Notes under the pieces: model-generated
Told to the model about the DNA's origin: nothing
Seen by the model: the letters and a program-made list of their open reading frames with translations, nothing else
Database searches by the model: none
NCBI RefSeq assembly: GCF_000003605.2
Contig: NW_003128369.1
Span: 1,090,168 to 1,111,372, forward strand
Length of the DNA stretch: 21,205 nucleotides
Direction: 5' to 3'
Origin: Saccoglossus kowalevskii
Lineage: Eukaryota; Hemichordata; Enteropneusta; Harrimaniidae
Made by a program: the position numbers and the translations under genes
Shown: positions 11,876 to 20,190 of the stretch, one piece after another
How positions within the stretch are numbered: position 1 is the stretch's first letter
How the letters are laid out: each line of letters begins with the position of its first letter

Positions 11876-12055
11876 TCAGCTTGGACGTACCAAATTATAA
11901 AACAAAATTCCACTTCCTGTTTTTGTCGCTATGAAGACATCCTTCCCACACAAAACTGAGTCGATTGCCTGTACCTGATGAGGCTTGAGAGCACCAACAC
12001 CGAAATCCTTCGCAGTTTTATCATCACAAATATCACGATTCATGGGCGCCGCCAT
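11876..12055 (-). pseudogene. RecQ/DEAD-like (SF2) helicase N-terminal fragment with defective Walker A
   Basis: The open frame of 59 codons starts at ATG 12055 (MAAPMNRDIC) and ends at TGA 11876. Residues 23-44 read LKPHQVQAIDSVLCGKDVFI, the pattern that precedes motif I in RecQ and related superfamily 2 helicases (L-K-x-x-Q-x-x-A-I ... G-K-D-V). It is followed by ATKTGSG and then directly ILFYNL. Families of this kind have TGSGK(S/T) there, and the lysine contacts ATP phosphates, so two codons appear to be missing in frame. A possible donor (TTG|gtacgt) lies 9 codons after the lesion, so this could be a first exon, but I cannot recognise later helicase motifs in the minus-strand sequence down to about 11580. 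Function, if any, would lack normal ATP binding. The frame itself is certain; the family call is fairly strong; pseudogene status is inference. Confidence 0.6.
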
Positions 12056-12063
12056 TTTATTTA
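12047..12063 (-). promoter_or_regulatory. YY1-like element overlapping the helicase start codon
   Basis: On the minus strand the start codon sits within AAAATGGCGGC, the YY1 consensus that often overlaps start codons in TATA-less animal promoters. AATAAA (12062-12057) also occurs just upstream and is probably incidental. Confidence 0.4.
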
Positions 12064-12173
12064 AAATGAAACGCCAAAGAGGGATTTATAACACACAAAC
12101 TGATTGGACAATGATTAGCCGCAACTGATTACTGGGGGCGCTGTTAGAATACGCATATTTGATGGTCGTTCTG

Positions 12174-12220
12174 CCAAGGTCTGTTTAGAGGCTTGGCCGA
12201 ATAATAAACTTAGACCTTGG
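12174..12220. repeat. Inverted repeat upstream of the helicase frame
   Basis: Arm ccaaggtctgttta (12174-12187) is the inverted partner of taaacttagaccttgg (12205-12220), with a 17-nt loop. It lies 120-165 bp upstream of the helicase-like ATG and about 430 bp downstream of the last VWD exon. It could be a promoter palindrome or the edge of a small element. Confidence 0.65.
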
Positions 12221-12654
12221 CTAGCGAAGATGGTGTGATTAATGTTTACAGCTTTTCGGCAATTTCCAATTCAAATGCCAAGGCGGCGACAAATTGGACA
12301 GAAATTATACAAATAAGTTGTTTTTGTGCTTAGTACCCTTAGTTGTACCCTTCGTGCAATTGATTGTGGATGAGAAAAATTGACTACTTGCATACTAGCC
12401 ATTAAACTAGGCGCAATAAGTGTTTTGAGTGAACAAGGAAACTGGAATGTTCCAAAAGCTTGTATACGTGATAGTAGGTTGTCAGTTCTTAAGACAGACA
12501 AGCATGAAGTCAAAACAAAATCATTTTCCACAAACTGAAAAACGTGTGTAAACAAGAAAAAATTCAGGTAAATATGAATTATATAAATACATTTGTCAAC
12601 GTAGTTGCACATCGTGTATTTGTTGTACAAACTTAATCAGAAATATCAACCAAA

Positions 12655-12981
12655 TTATATATACCCTTGTCCCCAGCTTTCATGGAATTCATAATCATCT
12701 GTTGCATTCGTATTAGCTGGTGTTACCAATTCATACTCTGGTGTACCATTGGAATCTCCGCATAAACCTCGTACGTTGTAGCAACCACTGTAGGGCTGCG
12801 AGAGTTTGAGTTCCACCTTCCTGACGCCCCATTTGACGACCAGGTCGTAGAAACCATCATAATCGACATCCATTGTCACGTGGTAAGAGTCGCCATGTTT
12901 ACTTAATAAGAATTGGTTGTAATCTCCATGCCAACCTGGGAAATCGTCCTCATCTATTGGGGGACCGTTATCAGGAAACAG
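12655..12981 (-). CDS. Exon f (VWD domain, C-terminal half; probable last coding exon)
   Basis: The exon starts after gtgtttag and reads LFPDNGPPIDEDDFPGWHGD, continuing through YHVTMDVDYDGFYDLVVKWG to RGLCGDSNGTPEYEL and an FHESW end. GLCG-x-x-x-G followed by acidic residues and a Phe/Trp close is typical of VWD C-terminal halves. The following C8 and TIL modules common in mucin-like proteins are absent, because TAA at 12657-12655 ends the frame. Confidence 0.88.
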   Translation of the reverse strand: MFPDNGPPIDEDDFPGWHGDYNQFLLSKHGDSYHVTMDVDYDGFYDLVVKWGVRKVELKLSQPYSGCYNVRGLCGDSNGTPEYELVTPANTNATDDYEFHESWGQGYI

Positions 12982-15524
12982 CTAAACACAACAATAGAGG
13001 ATAGATAAGCTTGGCTGTGAACTTGAATGTAAATGTGCACAATAGTTCTGAACAAAACGATTGATGGCGATACAAATTAAGAAGCCCTTACATACTCAAC
13101 TATTGATCCAAATCCATACTCGCATACAGATTTCAACAAAGTGCAATGCCAATAACACATACATAGTACAAAGTACATTTATACGCAGCAATGGATCAAT
13201 GTGTAATTTAATGAGTGCTCACAATAATCATTAAGCTGCAGCAATTATTTTGTGTGGATACAGGGAAATACTCACCGTGAATGTGACAGGGTCTACACCA
13301 TTATTGACACCAAGTACTAATCGTTCATTATGCTGTTCTAGTATGAGGGTCTCCACACGATAATGGTCTCGGGTTTTTAACTCGGTTATTTTAACCTTGA
13401 GATCATGCAAACTACAATTCATATGCAACAGCGTATACTCATCACAGTCCCCGCCCTCGTGGTATCGGTATCCATCAAAGGTATTATAACGTGGATCTCC
13501 CCAGACTGTACAATTGACTACAGCTATGAAAAATGAGTAAAGAAGTTGACAGAGATTATTGGCTACTTACAGTGACTAACAAATCATGATGGTAACCTTA
13601 TGTAAACACACGTTACCAAATGTGTTGTGGGTAATTGTATACAAATTATATATATAATTTGCGATACTATAAACACATTGTCCTTACACATGTTGTTCAA
13701 CTATCTGCATTGTATGGCAAGACTGTGGTTACCCATAATGCTTTGCGCTATTTAGGATATGGTAACGACATATACCCCTCGGTTTGTATTGGTGACTGCG
13801 ACGAATGAGCAATATAGTTGAATTTTCACAAGAAGAAATAACGTATGAACGTGAAAATTATAAATTACTTACAAAAGGACACAAATTCAGTGTAAAACTC
13901 CAATAAAGAATAAACATAATATAATTACCTCGTGGTGGCGGACAATAATATCCTTGGGTGATAGTGTTGTTATTACAGCAATATCGACACTTGGTCTTCA
14001 CGTAGATTGGCGCTTCATCACATCCATTAAAATTTGGTTCATTTTCGGATTCTTCGATACAAGCCTGAAAGAAAGCAGTGACTGAGATGCAACTAGCACT
14101 GATTTCGAATTTCGCTACTTAACAATGAGATTAAATCGTTTGCAAGTCAATGCCAGCACTGTATTTGAAACTCTACTATCTGCTGTTCAATCTTGTCAAT
14201 AAAATGGAGTTCGTTGATTGATTTAAATGTCAACTTTGCACGAAGATTGATGCGACAGTTCTTGACTACGACTTGCGTACTGTCTGAGTGCATATTTTTA
14301 GGTATCCTCGTATAAACTTATTATTATACATCTTTTCCCTTCGAAGATTCATCATGGAAATGCCGAAATCCAAAAGGTTTAGAATAGAATCAGAGAACTT
14401 CTTTGTATGGAGTCCGGTGAAACCCTGGTAGCAGCAATGTAATCATCCCATATTTGGAATTCGCATTTCTTTATATGGTAGGATGTAAATACCCCGTAAA
14501 ATAAATTATGGCGTTACGGTGACAGATGCATAATAATACCAAATATAGAACTCACCTCTATTTGTTCACATTCAGATATAAATACCAAACCAGTATTTTG
14601 TTGCCATAATTGAGTCATACATTCAGGCTGTAAAAGAAACAGTATTATTTAACGCCAACAGAAGAGGGAAGTGACATAATATATTATGTTTTAAGTATGC
14701 ATTGCAGGAGTATGGTGTTTTTTTTCCATTTAGCGATGTTTGCTTGAACTCAGAATTTATCAGGTTGCCGTAGGCCTTGCTCACTGTCGAGACGAATCGG
14801 TGGATCAAATAAATAGTTATATTTGAATTCAAATGTAACCAAAACACTCACACGTGAGGTTGCGCATATTTCATATTTATCAGGATCAGTTGCTGGTTTC
14901 ATCAAGCATTCTGCTAAGCTCATTTTATCAGACAGTTTACACTGTAAACACTTGCTAGCTGTAACCGAGAACAAATCATAAGAGATTGCAATTTGAAATT
15001 TGTGAAAAACGACAAACACAAGGGTAATATATCATAAACAAAATATTAACACCAAAAACTATACGACACATGGTGATATATATCAGGCAATGTTTTGCAT
15101 TTTGAAACTGGACATGATCTTTTATCCGTGTTATATGAAAGCATCCTGGAACTAGAGCAGCAATGGGGAAATGAGTAAACATACACACAAGGTTGCTTAT
15201 TCTTATCTGAAGTTCTAGTTGCATACTGAACTTTGGAAGACATGTACACTTGTACTATAAAGTAAAGTCAACACAAGAGATTACAGCTATGAACTTCGTG
15301 TTTCGTAAAGTGATTAAACACATCCTCTTCCATTGCATGCTAATTTCGGAGCTCCAATATTTCAATCAGACTGAGGTTTTCGGAGACTGAGGTAAACGCC
15401 AGTGCGCACAACTCTCAACAAACATAACCAAAGATGTACTACCTTGTCCCTGGCCGGGGACCATGAGGTCATGCGGATTTCCTTCCGCACGTTTTACAAC
15501 TTTCCCTGTACAATGACAAACAAT
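12655..15524 (-). CDS. VWD-domain protein with cysteine-rich (Ly6/uPAR-like) module, six exons, 5' part not identified
   Basis: Six minus-strand exons join without a frame break: a 15524-15443, b 14958-14852, c 14627-14556, d 14064-13929, e 13523-13276, f 12981-12655. All have AG acceptors and GT donors, and the phases match (1/1, 0/0, 0/0, 1/1, 0/0). The visible product is 323 residues: a 27-residue VWD-tail-like piece, 105 residues with 12 cysteines (exons b-d), and a VWD domain of about 170 residues (exons e-f). VWD domains occur in secreted, disulfide-linked or calcium-dependent adhesive and mucin-like proteins, so an extracellular role is likely. No signal peptide, start or promoter was identified upstream of exon a, so the 5' end is missing or unrecognised. 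Exon f reads into TAA at 12657-12655. Alternatively it may splice at 12665 (CAAGG|gtatat) to an exon starting at 12534 (acceptor gtttttcag), which would also stop after about eight codons (TGA at 12512-12510). A tandem paralogue lies at 633-1. Confidence 0.85.
13276..13523 (-). CDS. Exon e (VWD domain, N-terminal half)
   Basis: This 248-nt exon, with acceptor tttttcatag and donor ACG|gtgagt, encodes 83 residues. It contains CTVWGDPRYNTFDGYRYHEG and then GDCDEYTL, the hallmark VWD opening (C-x-x-x-GDP-x-Y-x-T-FDG ... G-x-C-x-Y-x-L). The aspartates and acidic positions fit the calcium-binding start of the family. Confidence 0.9.
13929..14064 (-). CDS. Exon d (cysteine-rich domain, last part)
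   Basis: This 136-nt exon has acceptor ctttctttcag and donor CGAG|gtaatt. It encodes 45 residues with six cysteines, ending near VKTKCRYCCNNNTITQGYYC. The CxxCC-N arrangement is like the close of a Ly6/uPAR three-finger domain, though the spacing is not canonical, so the fold assignment is tentative. Confidence 0.8.
14236..14540. repeat. Dispersed repeat in the intron between exons c and d (copy 1)
   Basis: About 300 bp matching 16118-16486 in the same orientation: gcgtactgtctgagtgcat, ttattattatacatctttt, ggaattcgcatttc, and cggtgacagatg with ataataat at the end. It has no coding capacity or clear terminal inverted repeats. It is likely a short non-autonomous mobile element. Confidence 0.75.
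14556..14627 (-). CDS. Exon c (cysteine-rich domain, middle part)
   Basis: This 72-nt, phase 0-0 exon has acceptor cttttacag and donor GAG|gtgagt. It encodes PECMTQLWQQNTGLVFISEC followed by EQIE, with two cysteines. Confidence 0.8.
14852..14958 (-). CDS. Exon b (cysteine-rich domain, first part)
   Basis: This 107-nt exon, with acceptor cggttacag and donor CGT|gtgagt, encodes 36 residues with cysteines in KCLQC, AEC and EIC. The CxxC start followed by spaced cysteines resembles the first finger of Ly6/uPAR domains. Confidence 0.8.
15443..15524 (-). CDS. Exon a (VWD-tail-like)
   Basis: This 82-nt exon, with acceptor cttgtttccag and donor CAAG|gtagta, encodes IVCHCTGKVVKRAEGNPHD then LMVPGQGQ. 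The GNPHDLMVP stretch aligns loosely with GTPEYELVTP of exon f, suggesting the end of a preceding VWD module whose main exons I did not find upstream. Confidence 0.7.
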
Positions 15525-16117
15525 CTGGAAACAAGAAAAAATAATTAATAACTGTTGCACTGGTGGTGGTACGGATACGCGGCAATGTAATTCTGTTTGA
15601 TGGTACCTATTTCTTTATTTCAGATATCGGTATTGTTAATCGAGAGCATGAAAACGCTTAGCATTGGCAATAAACAAATGGTTCGCAAGTAGTTAGCAAA
15701 CGTGAGCTTGTTTCTAATGTTTAAATATAGGAGAGGAATATATGTATGTAGTCTTGTGTGAACAATGAAACTTGAAAGTAATCATTTACTAATGTGATTT
15801 TTTTTGAACCACGCCACATTGTTGTCAATTGATGGTGAATTTAAGAACAAACTAGCTTGCGTTCTTGTCGGAAAGAGGAAACATTTCAAACCCACAACCA
15901 TTAATATAGAAAATAGTATGACGGAATGAGCAACTAATCTTCCGATGAATATATGCATGAAGTATGCATAATCGGATACCACTTTACAACATAATTTGTG
16001 GTTCCAATAGAAACGATACGGTTATGCTATTACAATAGGGAACAATCTCCAACAAACATAAAGAATATATCAATATTTTAAGTGAATATGGGGTTATTAC
16101 GAGAATATCTCAAAGTA

Positions 16118-16486
16118 GGCACGAAGACAGTACAGCTGGATTATCGTGCAGCGGAGATCGATGCGGGGCGTACTGTCTGAGTGCATACTTTGAGGCATTC
16201 TCGTGATAACCTTATTATTATACATCTTTTCCTTCCAAGGATACATCATGGGAATGCCGAAATTCTAAATGTTTAGAACAGAATCAGCGAACTTCTTTGT
16301 ATTGAGTCCGGTCAATCCCCGATGGCAGCCATGTTTTTTTATAATTAGAGGACGCTTACGAACGTAATCATTATATATTTGGAATTCGCATTTCCTTATG
16401 GTAAGATGAAAACACCCCGTACGTAAAATACCGCAAAATTACGGCACGCTGTAACTTACGGTGACAGATGTATAATAATAATGCTT
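16118..16486. repeat. Dispersed repeat upstream of exon a (copy 2)
   Basis: Counterpart of 14236-14540, about 60 bp longer, mainly from extra sequence around 16325-16370. A 9-bp inverted repeat, agacagtac (16125-16133) and gtactgtct (16170-16178), lies near its left end. The corresponding position of the left segmental copy lacks this element, so it probably inserted after the duplication. Confidence 0.75.
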
Positions 16487-16574
16487 AACACAAAAAGATG
16501 AAGCGCAAATCGAATGACAGTGATGAGCGCTGTTCATAGAAATGCCAAATCTAAAATGTTGTCAGCCTATAATC

Positions 16575-16865
16575 TCTGATTTGAATGTTCTTGTCGCAAC
16601 GATGACAAGGTTGGAAACGATGAAACGATCTGGGACATACAAATATTATTTACCACAAAGGCCACAAGACTGAAGACGATAACATCTGAGAAATGAACGT
16701 TCTTACAACAAAGATGACGAGGTTTGACAAGATAAAATAATTTGAGATACGACCGCTACTAACCGCAAAGATGACATGGATGGATACGATGAAAATAATC
16801 TGAGATCGGAACGGTACTTACCGCAAAGCTGACGACGATGGACACGATAAAACGAACCATGGTTG
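16575..16865. repeat. Degenerate 57-bp minisatellite, about 5 units
   Basis: Diverged units beginning gatgacaaggttgg (16601), gccacaagactg, gatgacgaggtttg, gatgacatggatgg and gctgacgacgatgg, the same family as 1145-2195. The array is in the equivalent position of the duplication but much shorter. Confidence 0.8.
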
Positions 16866-17242
16866 TTATCGTAGTGCTGCGAATCGACGACGTATCTTAT
16901 GAGAATAATTGTTGATAATTCTCTTTATATACTTATTGGCATATTCAGCTGTACATATGTTTCTTTGTCAGTTATATATAATGCTGTCTGGCAAATTTAT
17001 ATAGCCGGATTAATACAATTATGGCTTGCAGTGCACACCCTGTGTAAATAACCAAATTTCGTGTCATCTTTTTTTTAAGACCACCGATTGAGAGTAATAG
17101 GTTTCCTGTGCTTGGGTAGAGGCTTGCAATATATGCGACGACGAGCTCAACCAAAACGAAACGTATTGTAATTTTCTTTTCAGTTTCATTGAAAAATACG
17201 AGCACATGTGCTTAACTACACAAACAACTGGTTATTAGTATT

Positions 17243-17536
17243 CTATAATTTGTATTCAGGGAAAATAACTTCTCTATATTTGGGTGGGTACATGTCGTTA
17301 ATGGCTGCGGACCAACTAAATTTATCATGCTCCATTATAATTGATATTTTGTCTGATATCGACCGCATTACTTGCAACCGACGTAAATTTTGCTCACTTG
17401 TGGCGCTTGATAATTGCAGTATATTTGTTTTGTAAAACCACAGTCCGTCTATTCCCGGTCCGGGAACGGCTATTGCATTATGTGTGAATTGGTCTTCTTC
17501 GCTGGCAAAGGCGCGTTGCGGGTATCCGCGAAGCAT
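17243..17536 (-). CDS. Hypothetical protein, 97 codons, unknown family
   Basis: The frame starts at ATG 17536 (MLRGYPQRAFASEEDQF) and runs to TAG at 17243. Its composition is balanced for such AT-rich DNA (GPGIDGLWFYKTNIL, HDKFSWSAAINDMYPPKYRE), and it sits directly below a CpG-richer stretch with a CACGTG motif just upstream of the ATG. I recognise no family, signal peptide or membrane segment. It could be a single-exon gene, a first exon whose donor I cannot place, or a chance frame. It is on the same strand as the VWD gene, but a link to it is not supported. Confidence 0.3.
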   Translation of the reverse strand: MLRGYPQRAFASEEDQFTHNAIAVPGPGIDGLWFYKTNILQLSSATSEQNLRRLQVMRSISDKISIIMEHDKFSWSAAINDMYPPKYREVIFPEYKL

Positions 17537-18125
17537 TGTCACGTGATCAGTACGCAGTCAGTCACTATTTTTGACATCGTCATTGCTTTGTTTTTACAAC
17601 TTTTCACGTAATTTTTATGGATATTACCGGATATTCGGACGGTACCGTTATCTGTCTGTCTTCCTAATTTCTCTGGCCCGGGTGTGAAAGGTTTGTTTAC
17701 CCGCAACACGATTCGAGACAAAAGAACGCTAACCGTCACTCGGACCGGGGATACAGTCAGTGGGCAGGCCTGCACATAAACACATATTGATCATAATAAT
17801 ATAAAAAATGAAAGCAAACAAACCAGCTGGCAGTGGTGTTTTTGTTGACACTTATCCCGTGGTAGCAAAATAAGATCATGGGCTACAAGCACATATACAA
17901 TTTATGAGGATACTGTTCGAATCAAAGTTCACAACAAAATAAGACTCTCAACAATTAGTTTCAGCTGCAAATTTAACAAGATACAATTTTAGTCTGAGAA
18001 GCCGCAGACATATGCGAACAGCACCAATCATTTGTTAAACTGAGTGACAAAAATTGCGTCTATACCCATATATCTTGAGTCAGGAGGTGTAAAACAGTGT
18101 ACTAGGGTCTCACACAACTGGCCCA
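17537..18125. other. CpG-richer upstream stretch, then featureless DNA
   Basis: 17537-17775 is richer in CpG than its surroundings and holds tcacgtgatc and cccgggccaga-like motifs, compatible with a promoter for the minus-strand frame at 17536. From 17780 to 18125 I see nothing specific. Confidence 0.35.
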
Positions 18126-18157
18126 TGACCTCCAAGGTCATCCGCCACTGACCTTGA
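18126..18157. promoter_or_regulatory. Cluster of nuclear-receptor half-sites
   Basis: TGACCT (18126-18131) and AGGTCA (18135-18140) form an everted repeat with a 3-nt spacer. TGACCTTGA (18149-18157) is the reverse complement of TCAAGGTCA, the extended half-site bound by ERR and FTZ-F1/SF-1 type receptors. A further tcaaggtcc lies near 18214. Binding is inferred from motif match only. Confidence 0.4.
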
Positions 18158-18317
18158 ATTTGGCATTAAATTTTCCATTTTAAATGAATTTGTCAATTAT
18201 TTTGTATTTCTTCAAGGTCCATGCATTTTGTTATTACCATGTTTTGATTACCATATCTTTTCCTAAAAGGTTCCCAAGGTGAACAATAACATACACAGTA
18301 TATATCAGGTTGAAGTG

Positions 18318-18323
18318 TTTATT
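18318..18323 (-). terminator. Poly(A) signal AATAAA
   Basis: AATAAA on the minus strand begins 4 nt after the stop codon of the possible terminal exon. In AT-rich DNA this hexamer alone is weak evidence. Confidence 0.3.
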
Positions 18324-18327
18324 TACA

Positions 18328-18403
18328 TTAAATATAAATTAACAATTTATCTAAATCATTTTTCCTCAAAGCTGTTTGTTCTGCCTTGATATAGTTCATC
18401 ACT
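18328..18403 (-). CDS. Possible 3' terminal exon of an unrecognised gene
   Basis: On the minus strand a T-rich tract ends in gatgatgaag, then a frame reads MNYIKAEQTALRKNDLDKLL followed by IYI and TAA (18330-18328). AAATAAAC follows within a few bases. A coherent charged, helix-like C-terminus directly before a canonical poly(A) signal suggests a last exon. The acceptor has purines before its AG and is weak, and upstream exons were not found. The family is unknown. Confidence 0.28.
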
Positions 18404-19050
18404 TCATCATCAACAAAATAATAAACACAAACAAAATAGTGTTAAATAGAATCCTATATGTGTACAGTGAGCAAGTTTATTGTTATGATAATTTAAAAGG
18501 AGAAATAACGTTTCTTATTATAAACTAGTACTGTAAAATGACTAATTTTCACTGGGTTTACTTTTTACTGATTTAGCATTTCAGACGTATTCAGGGAGGT
18601 TAAAATCCACTGTTTTGTCACTTAGACAATGTGTCACTGACTGCGTTTGTTTTGTCATGTCTCGCAACTGAAAGTCCAAGCTTACTTTGTTTTGGCTGTA
18701 AAACCTCATTTGCATACGAGCTGCCGGCTGGCTGGATAGAGGGACTATGGAAAAACCGATATTATATTCCCAGTACTGTCAAACCATTGAGCTCTATGAT
18801 CAAACCAATTTATGTTTCAGTGGTTCATATATACATATATACATACTTATTGGCCCGTTGTAGAAGGATCCGCTGCTTGAAAATCGATCAATACTTGAAA
18901 AACGACCCGTCACTTAAAGTGCCTGTGCAATGCCAACCCTCACGTTTCCCATTTTAGATCTGTGTCACACTGAAAAGGGTAGTTATTGATTTTGTTGCTG
19001 AAAATGATTACTCGTATCCAAGTAAATTTGGGATATTTCTGGCAGTGTAG

Positions 19051-19111
19051 CCACGCCCACCTATCGTGAAACGGTCGACTGTTTCCGGATTTCCGACTCT
19101 CGCCGGAAGTG
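19051..19111. promoter_or_regulatory. Promoter-like patch with GC/CACCC box and ETS site
   Basis: ccacgcccac (19051-19060) is a KLF/Sp-type box and ccggaagtg (19103-19111) is a strong ETS consensus. They lie in a locally GC-richer segment amid AT-rich DNA. This could drive a minus-strand gene ending near 18328 or a plus-strand gene beyond 19140; no first coding exon is identifiable. Confidence 0.35.
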
Positions 19112-19246
19112 CGCCACCAAATGACAAAATGTGGGAGGAAGTCATACCCCTGAGCCGTAATAACACTGGTCGTTCAGTATACTTTTAAACGATATACATT
19201 TTTCGGTCGGCGTTTTTTCTTTTTTTTTTGTCTATTTTTTTTTTTT

Positions 19247-19263
19247 GAGAGAGAGAGAGAGAG
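19247..19263. repeat. (GA)n microsatellite
   Basis: Uninterrupted GA dinucleotides following a poly-T tract. Confidence 0.9.
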
Positions 19264-19501
19264 TTTTTAGATGTTGTGATGTGGGCAGTTGCAGTGAAAC
19301 GTATAGCCATAGTGTATGTATTCACACGTTTCTAATCGATCCAAAGGTGCGACATCACTTAACCTTAGATTCATTCAACTGTCCTCGTCGATAAAAAAAC
19401 GACTAGGTTTAAAGAGAAACGCCGACAACGTAAACCTGGCGCAACACTTTTGAAAGAAATAGATTCCGGACCAGCCCATGATCACCGAGGCGGATTTCAG
19501 A

Positions 19502-19518
19502 AGAGAGAGAGAGAGAGA
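19502..19518. repeat. (AG)n microsatellite
   Basis: A second uninterrupted AG run 240 bp after the first. Confidence 0.9.
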
Positions 19519-20084
19519 CGTCCGGCAAGTGTTTCAAATCAGTTGACTTTTTTTGCGATCCTGATTATCGTTTTATAGAGACCATTTAGTCCCTGTTAAG
19601 TAAAAGGTAGCACTAATTTTGACAGTGACACGAAAACGAAGCGTCGGACAAACAGGAAATTACACAGCCCTTACACACTGCTAACTGTTTTCATTTTCGA
19701 AGGCTAAAAGTTTCTGAATTGTTTGGTGATTGGTGTTGAATGTCGAATTCACACCTCTGTTCTTTTTTACCTCCATGCTTGCAGCTTGGTCAATGTGTTT
19801 CCACCATATACCCTTTATGGTTAATGGTTTCCACCAAATAAAGTTTTAATACGATGTTATAATTATGACAATCACGCCATGGATCAAGCTAACTCGAATC
19901 CACTCTGAATTTATCTGTATGTGTGTCGATCTCGATTATTTTTGTTATCCAATTAAGGTAGCGAGAAGGGAAATTTTCACTTTTTTCTTGATTTTTCAAA
20001 AATTGATAAAACGGTTACTTTAGACCTTGATACATCACCCCAGGTTTACAAAAGATCGAAATTGCGAAATAACGTTGCTCAAAT

Positions 20085-20102
20085 TAGTGTTTTAAAACAC
20101 TA
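20085..20102. repeat. Perfect 18-bp palindrome
   Basis: TAGTGTTTTAAAACACTA reads identically on both strands, about 90 bp before the long direct repeat. Function unknown. Confidence 0.75.
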
Positions 20103-20190
20103 GCAGAAAAGACTGCAACTGGCGTTTCGTGGATATTTGCATAATGTTTATCTTTGAAAGGGTTTAAATGATAACATCTTATCTGTATAC

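Larger units (their letters stand above)
14600..16921. repeat. Segmental duplication, right copy
   Basis: Paralogous to 1-2245 in the same orientation, spanning exons c to a, upstream intron sequence and a short form of the minisatellite. It contains the extra element at 16118-16486 and a longer intron between exons a and b (14959-15442). Confidence 0.88.
19112..20184. other. Non-coding stretch with simple repeats
   Basis: I see no gene. A pyrimidine-rich tract (about 19212-19246) runs into (GA)n. Short plus-strand frames after the ETS site stop within 20 codons. Confidence 0.45.

Noticed and set aside
11966-12006. ctgatgagg...ccgaaatcc, another hammerhead-like string
   Set aside because: Stem II would have only two pairs, and the same bases are explained by the helicase-like reading frame on the other strand.
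12271-12534. Long open frame after a good acceptor downstream of the VWD exon f
   Set aside because: It is not in phase with exon f: using the donor at 12665 reaches a stop after about eight codons. It may still be 3' untranslated sequence.
18631-18957. 108-codon plus-strand frame
   Set aside because: It opens at GTG and has no ATG for most of its length; no family resemblance.
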